Below are positions 61,017 to 64,000 of a DNA stretch of 64,000 bases, piece by piece. The first letter of the stretch is position 1, and every line of letters begins with the position of its first letter. The notes under the pieces are model-generated. The model saw only the letters and a list, made by a program, of their open reading frames with translations. It ran no database searches and had not been told where the DNA came from. Position numbers and translations under genes: made by a program. This DNA comes from Psychrobacillus sp032154225 (lineage in GTDB: Bacteria; Bacillota; Bacilli; Bacillales_A; Planococcaceae): positions 124,001-188,000 of the forward strand of contig NZ_JALDYF010000002.1 in NCBI RefSeq assembly GCF_032154225.1, given 5' to 3'.

Positions 61017-62150
61017 ATGCTACCACTACAAGGAATTAAAGTAATTGATGTCACTACTAATATTTCTGGACCAACTTTGACAATGATATTAGCTGACTTG
61101 GGAGCTGAGGTCATTAAAATTGAACGTCCTGGTAGTGGAGATGAGGCAAGGAAAATGGCTCCGCTTGTTAAAGATGATGGCACATATTTTATTAATATTA
61201 ATCGAAATAAAAAATCAGTAGTATTAGATTTAAAATTGAAAGAAGCGCGTAATCTTTTGTATGAGATGATTGCTGACGCAGATGTATTTGTAGAAAACTT
61301 TAGACTTGGTAAAGCAGAAAAATTAGGATTGGGTTATGAAAAATTAAGGGAACTTAATAATCGTCTAATTTATTGTAGTATCAGTGCTTATGGACAAAAT
61401 GGTCCTGATCGTTTAAAGGCAGGGTATGATGCAATACTACAGGCCGAGACGGGTTTAATAAGTATTACAGGATCTTCGGAGCTATCTCGAATACCAGTTT
61501 CTATTTTAGATCAAGGTAGTGCCATTTGGGGAGCGTTAGGTGTTGTAACAGCAATCTTGCAAAGAAATAAAACAGGAGAAGGAGAAAAAGTAGAAACTTC
61601 TCTATATGAAACGGGTGTATTTTGGTCTAACTATCACCTACTATCGACAATATTAACGAATGAAAACCCTGAAAAACTAGGGTCAAATCACGGTTCATTT
61701 GCACCATACGGAGCTTTCCATACTAAACAATCACCTATTATGATTGGTATTTCAAACGATCGACTATTTCATAAATTATGTGATGTCCTCAATAAACCGA
61801 ATTGGTTAACAGATTCAAGATTTATGTCTAATGAGCATCGTGCAAAAAATCGAGATGAATTAAATAATGAGGTCCAATCTATACTCTTACAAAAAACTGC
61901 AGATGATTGGATTACAGCATTTGATCATGCAGGGGTGCCTGCTGCTAAAGTTCAATCAATGCAAGATGTATATAAGCATCCACAAACAACTACTAATAAT
62001 ATGATAGTTGAGATGGAGCATCCAACAAACGGTCAAACATTTGTAACGAGAATCCCGATAACCTTTAACAAAAGTACTTTTCCTATACGTTCTTACTCTC
62101 CAATTCTCGGGGAGCATACGGAAGAGATATTGTCCCATTTAAGGAAATGA
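61017..62150 (+). CDS. CaiB/BaiF-type (class III) CoA-transferase
   Basis: 377 residues. LQGIKVIDVTTNISGPTLTM, LADLGAEVIKIERPGSGDEA, FININRNKKSVVLDLK, VENFRLGKAEKLGLGYEKL and SAYGQNGPDRLKAGYDAIL are strong class III CoA-transferase markers. It would load CoA from one acid, such as succinyl-CoA, onto the pathway acid. ATG 61017 follows GGGAGGTGAAAG, with the start inside the overlap region of the preceding stop. Last gene of the run. Confidence 0.9.
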   Translation: MLPLQGIKVIDVTTNISGPTLTMILADLGAEVIKIERPGSGDEARKMAPLVKDDGTYFININRNKKSVVLDLKLKEARNLLYEMIADADVFVENFRLGKAEKLGLGYEKLRELNNRLIYCSISAYGQNGPDRLKAGYDAILQAETGLISITGSSELSRIPVSILDQGSAIWGALGVVTAILQRNKTGEGEKVETSLYETGVFWSNYHLLSTILTNENPEKLGSNHGSFAPYGAFHTKQSPIMIGISNDRLFHKLCDVLNKPNWLTDSRFMSNEHRAKNRDELNNEVQSILLQKTADDWITAFDHAGVPAAKVQSMQDVYKHPQTTTNNMIVEMEHPTNGQTFVTRIPITFNKSTFPIRSYSPILGEHTEEILSHLRK

Positions 62151-62612
62151 ATATAAAAATCACGTCAGTAAATTATCCTATATCTTGAAAATTTGTGCTA
62201 AAAAGTACGTTTTAGTGGATAGTCACTTTGTCTTCTCGCTTGCCGCACCTTGCATGAGCCAACTTGTGTTTCGCCCAAGTGGGTCTCATACTTCGGCTCA
62301 TGCGGCCCGACGCGCTTCAGCCTTCAGTAAATCTCTATCTATATAGGTTTGTAATCATATAGCTTAACGATAAAATGGGACGATCCATTTTCTATTTTCA
62401 TTTACTTTCCCATCTGTCACTCTACGTTTTAGTTGGAAAAATTTTCAATGGAGGGATATCCTGAAAGTTTCTGACATGCTCCATTGGATTGGAGCCGTTC
62501 CCGCGGTAAGCGTCCGACTCTGTAGCGCAAATCCTTGCCGAAACTACTAAATTGAATAAAATGGTTAATCAACACGCGTGTATAAAAATATAACATACTG
62601 GAGGAATATATT
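62151..62612. repeat. Intergenic region with two repeat remnants
   Basis: Contains a 9-bp perfect inverted repeat GCATGAGCC ... GGCTCATGC (62252-62303) within a GC-rich patch and, at about 62440-62545, a minus-strand remnant of the long intergenic repeat: reverse complement TCGGACGCTTACCGCGGGAA. No gene. Confidence 0.55.
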
Positions 62613-63449
62613 ATGTGTAATTCAAAAAAAGTGTACGTTCTTGATACCGGTACGATGAAAATGGATAAAAACTATATGATTTCGATGCACAACCCTGCTA
62701 GTATAACTAACCCAGCTCCGAAGGCTGAATTTGTGGAGTTTCCGGTTTTTGCTGTATTAATTGATCATCCAGAAGGGAAAATCTTGTTTGATACAGGATG
62801 TAACCCTGATGGTATGGGGGAAGATGGGCGATGGCCTGAAGGTATTCAACAACTTTTTCCTTCATTTCAAAGTGAAGAATGTTATTTAATAAATAGGTTG
62901 GAGCAGTTAAAAGTACGTCCAGAAGATATTAAATACGTAGTAGCTTCTCACTTGCATTTAGATCATGCGGGGTGTTTAGAGTTATTTACAAATGCAGAAA
63001 TTATTGTACATGACTCAGAATTGCAAAATGTTATGAAAACGTTTGCAATGACACAAAATATGGGCGCTTATATTTGGGGTGATGTTATGGCGTGGATTAA
63101 AAAGGAATTACGCTGGAGAACGATTAAGCCGACAGAAAAAGAAGTGAAATTAGTAGAGGGAGTTAAAATTATTAACTTTGGCCCTGGGCATGCGTATGGA
63201 ATGTTAGGTTTGCATATTGAATTACCTGGAACAGGGAATCTATTACTAGCTTCAGATGCAGTGTATACAGCAGAGAGCTTAGGGCCACCAGTTAAACCAC
63301 CAGGCATTCTATATGATTCAGTAGGCTATAACTCAACTGTAGAACGTATTAGAAAGTATGCAGAGGAAAATAATTCGACAATTTGGTTTGGTCATGATGA
63401 AAAGCAATTTAAAACAATGATCAAATCTACTGAAGGGTACTACGAATAA
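62613..63449 (+). CDS. Metallo-beta-lactamase-fold lactonase (AHL-lactonase family)
   Basis: 278 residues. Zinc ligands in SHLHLDHAG (HxHxDH), FGPGHAYG, LLASDAVYT and FGHDEKQF, and KILFDTGCNPDG near the start, match the AttM/AiiA-like lactonase family. Close members open gamma-butyrolactone or acyl-homoserine lactone rings. GGAGG precedes ATG. Followed by an aldehyde dehydrogenase, an arrangement that fits lactone catabolism better than quorum quenching (inference). Confidence 0.85.
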   Translation: MCNSKKVYVLDTGTMKMDKNYMISMHNPASITNPAPKAEFVEFPVFAVLIDHPEGKILFDTGCNPDGMGEDGRWPEGIQQLFPSFQSEECYLINRLEQLKVRPEDIKYVVASHLHLDHAGCLELFTNAEIIVHDSELQNVMKTFAMTQNMGAYIWGDVMAWIKKELRWRTIKPTEKEVKLVEGVKIINFGPGHAYGMLGLHIELPGTGNLLLASDAVYTAESLGPPVKPPGILYDSVGYNSTVERIRKYAEENNSTIWFGHDEKQFKTMIKSTEGYYE

Positions 63450-63478
63450 TAATTTAACTTTTTGAGGTAGGTGATTAT

Positions 63479-64000
63479 ATGTTAGAAAATGGGTCTTTTA
63501 TAGATGAACAAGAATTGATTACAGGTGAAAGAGATATAATCGATGTTTTAAATCCTTATACGCAAGAAAAGATAGGTCATATTCTTTGCGCAAATAAAAA
63601 CGAAGTGATACAAGCGGTGGAAAATGCCCATGATGTATTTCAACATACGATGAAGAAAATGCCTGCGCATAAAAGGAGTCAAATTTTAAGAAATGCGGCA
63701 GTTTTATTAGAAAAGAGATCGGAAGAATTTGCTGAACTCTTAACGTTAGAAGCGGGTAAACCAATTGTCGAAGCACGTGGTGAAGTAGGAAGAGCAATTC
63801 AAGTATTATATTTTGCTGCTGAAGGAACTAAAAATCTCCATGGGCAACAAATTGTATTGGATAATGCAATTGGTGGAGAGCAACAATTTGGTTTTTCTAT
63901 GCGGATTCCTATAGGCGTTGTCGCTGCGATTACACCTTTCAATTTCCCGTTAAATATGGCGTTGCATAAAATTGCTCCTGCCATCGCCGCAGGAAATACA
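63479..64000 (+). CDS. NAD(P)-dependent aldehyde dehydrogenase, cut by window end
   Basis: The first 174 codons of an aldehyde dehydrogenase run off the right edge without a stop. DVLNPYTQEKIGHILCANKN, LRNAAVLLEKRSEEFAELLT, LEAGKPIVEARGEVGRAIQV and IPIGVVAAITPFNFPLNMAL are the standard N-terminal blocks, with HKIAPAIAAGNT at the edge. The catalytic Glu and Cys lie outside. GAGGTAGGTG before ATG. Succinate-semialdehyde or related dehydrogenase is one possibility given the lactonase. Confidence 0.88.
   Translation, partial: MLENGSFIDEQELITGERDIIDVLNPYTQEKIGHILCANKNEVIQAVENAHDVFQHTMKKMPAHKRSQILRNAAVLLEKRSEEFAELLTLEAGKPIVEARGEVGRAIQVLYFAAEGTKNLHGQQIVLDNAIGGEQQFGFSMRIPIGVVAAITPFNFPLNMALHKIAPAIAAGNT

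Noticed and set aside
60848..61183. Minus-strand ORF of 111 residues
   Set aside because: Opposite the HMG-CoA lyase-like and CoA-transferase genes, both of which have strong motifs.
62613..63449. Quorum-quenching lactonase as a firm call
   Set aside because: The family includes butyrolactone and other lactonases; the catabolic neighbours argue against assigning AHL specificity.

Overview
The window is a stretch of chromosome from a low-G+C, endospore-forming member of the Bacillales. The core gene order (rnhC-zapA-cvpA-polX-mutS2, lcfA-fadR-fadB-etfB-etfA, trxA-uvrC-lysC-yslB-sdhCAB, ysmA-gerE-ysmB-racE-rph-rdgB-ysnB) is that of Bacillus and relatives. The gerE sporulation regulator, many TTG/GTG starts behind strong GGAGG ribosome sites, and a family of long intergenic repeats suggest the Planococcaceae (Lysinibacillus, Psychrobacillus, Sporosarcina and similar). 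The species cannot be named from sequence reading alone.

Positions 1-9.1 kb hold a cut-off histidine kinase with its OmpR-type regulator, a doubly truncated group II intron, a frameshifted DUF2809 gene, two MFS transporters, a DJ-1/PfpI protein next to an Lrp-type regulator, a DUF402 protein and a nitronate monooxygenase-like enzyme. Positions 9.1-35 kb are the conserved core. Features there include a lysine riboswitch before lysC, an internal GTG start for the LysC beta subunit, FadR operators in front of lcfA and fadR, and a related palindrome before the ysmA thioesterase. Long repeat copies follow the trxA and sdhB terminators.

Positions 35.1-51.1 kb are a genomic island of about 15.8 kb between two complete tRNA-Arg(UCU) genes that form an 87-bp direct repeat. 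A tyrosine recombinase lies just inside the left copy. Cargo includes a helicase-like gene split at an A7 run, an HNH nuclease, a PD-(D/E)XK-type nuclease with a nonsense codon, a secreted protein, a serine resolvase with a three-part res site, two HEPN-type proteins, a zinc-ribbon/PD-(D/E)XK nuclease, a lone NUMOD4 protein, a GroEL tail fragment and several decayed genes. There are no phage structural genes and no conjugation genes. The unit at 47.3-50.5 kb (zinc-ribbon nuclease, HEPN protein, membrane protein) is the best candidate here for an undescribed defence-like system.

Positions 51.1-64 kb hold a spore-type small protein, an alpha/beta hydrolase, a lipoprotein and a GntR-controlled catabolic cluster. 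The cluster has a CitE-like lyase, a two-subunit class I fumarase/mesaconase, a zinc alcohol dehydrogenase, an enoyl-CoA hydratase, an acyl-CoA dehydrogenase, an HMG-CoA lyase-like enzyme, a CaiB-type CoA-transferase, a metallo-beta-lactamase-fold lactonase and an aldehyde dehydrogenase cut by the window edge. Together they suggest breakdown of a branched dicarboxylic acid or lactone by way of CoA esters (inference).
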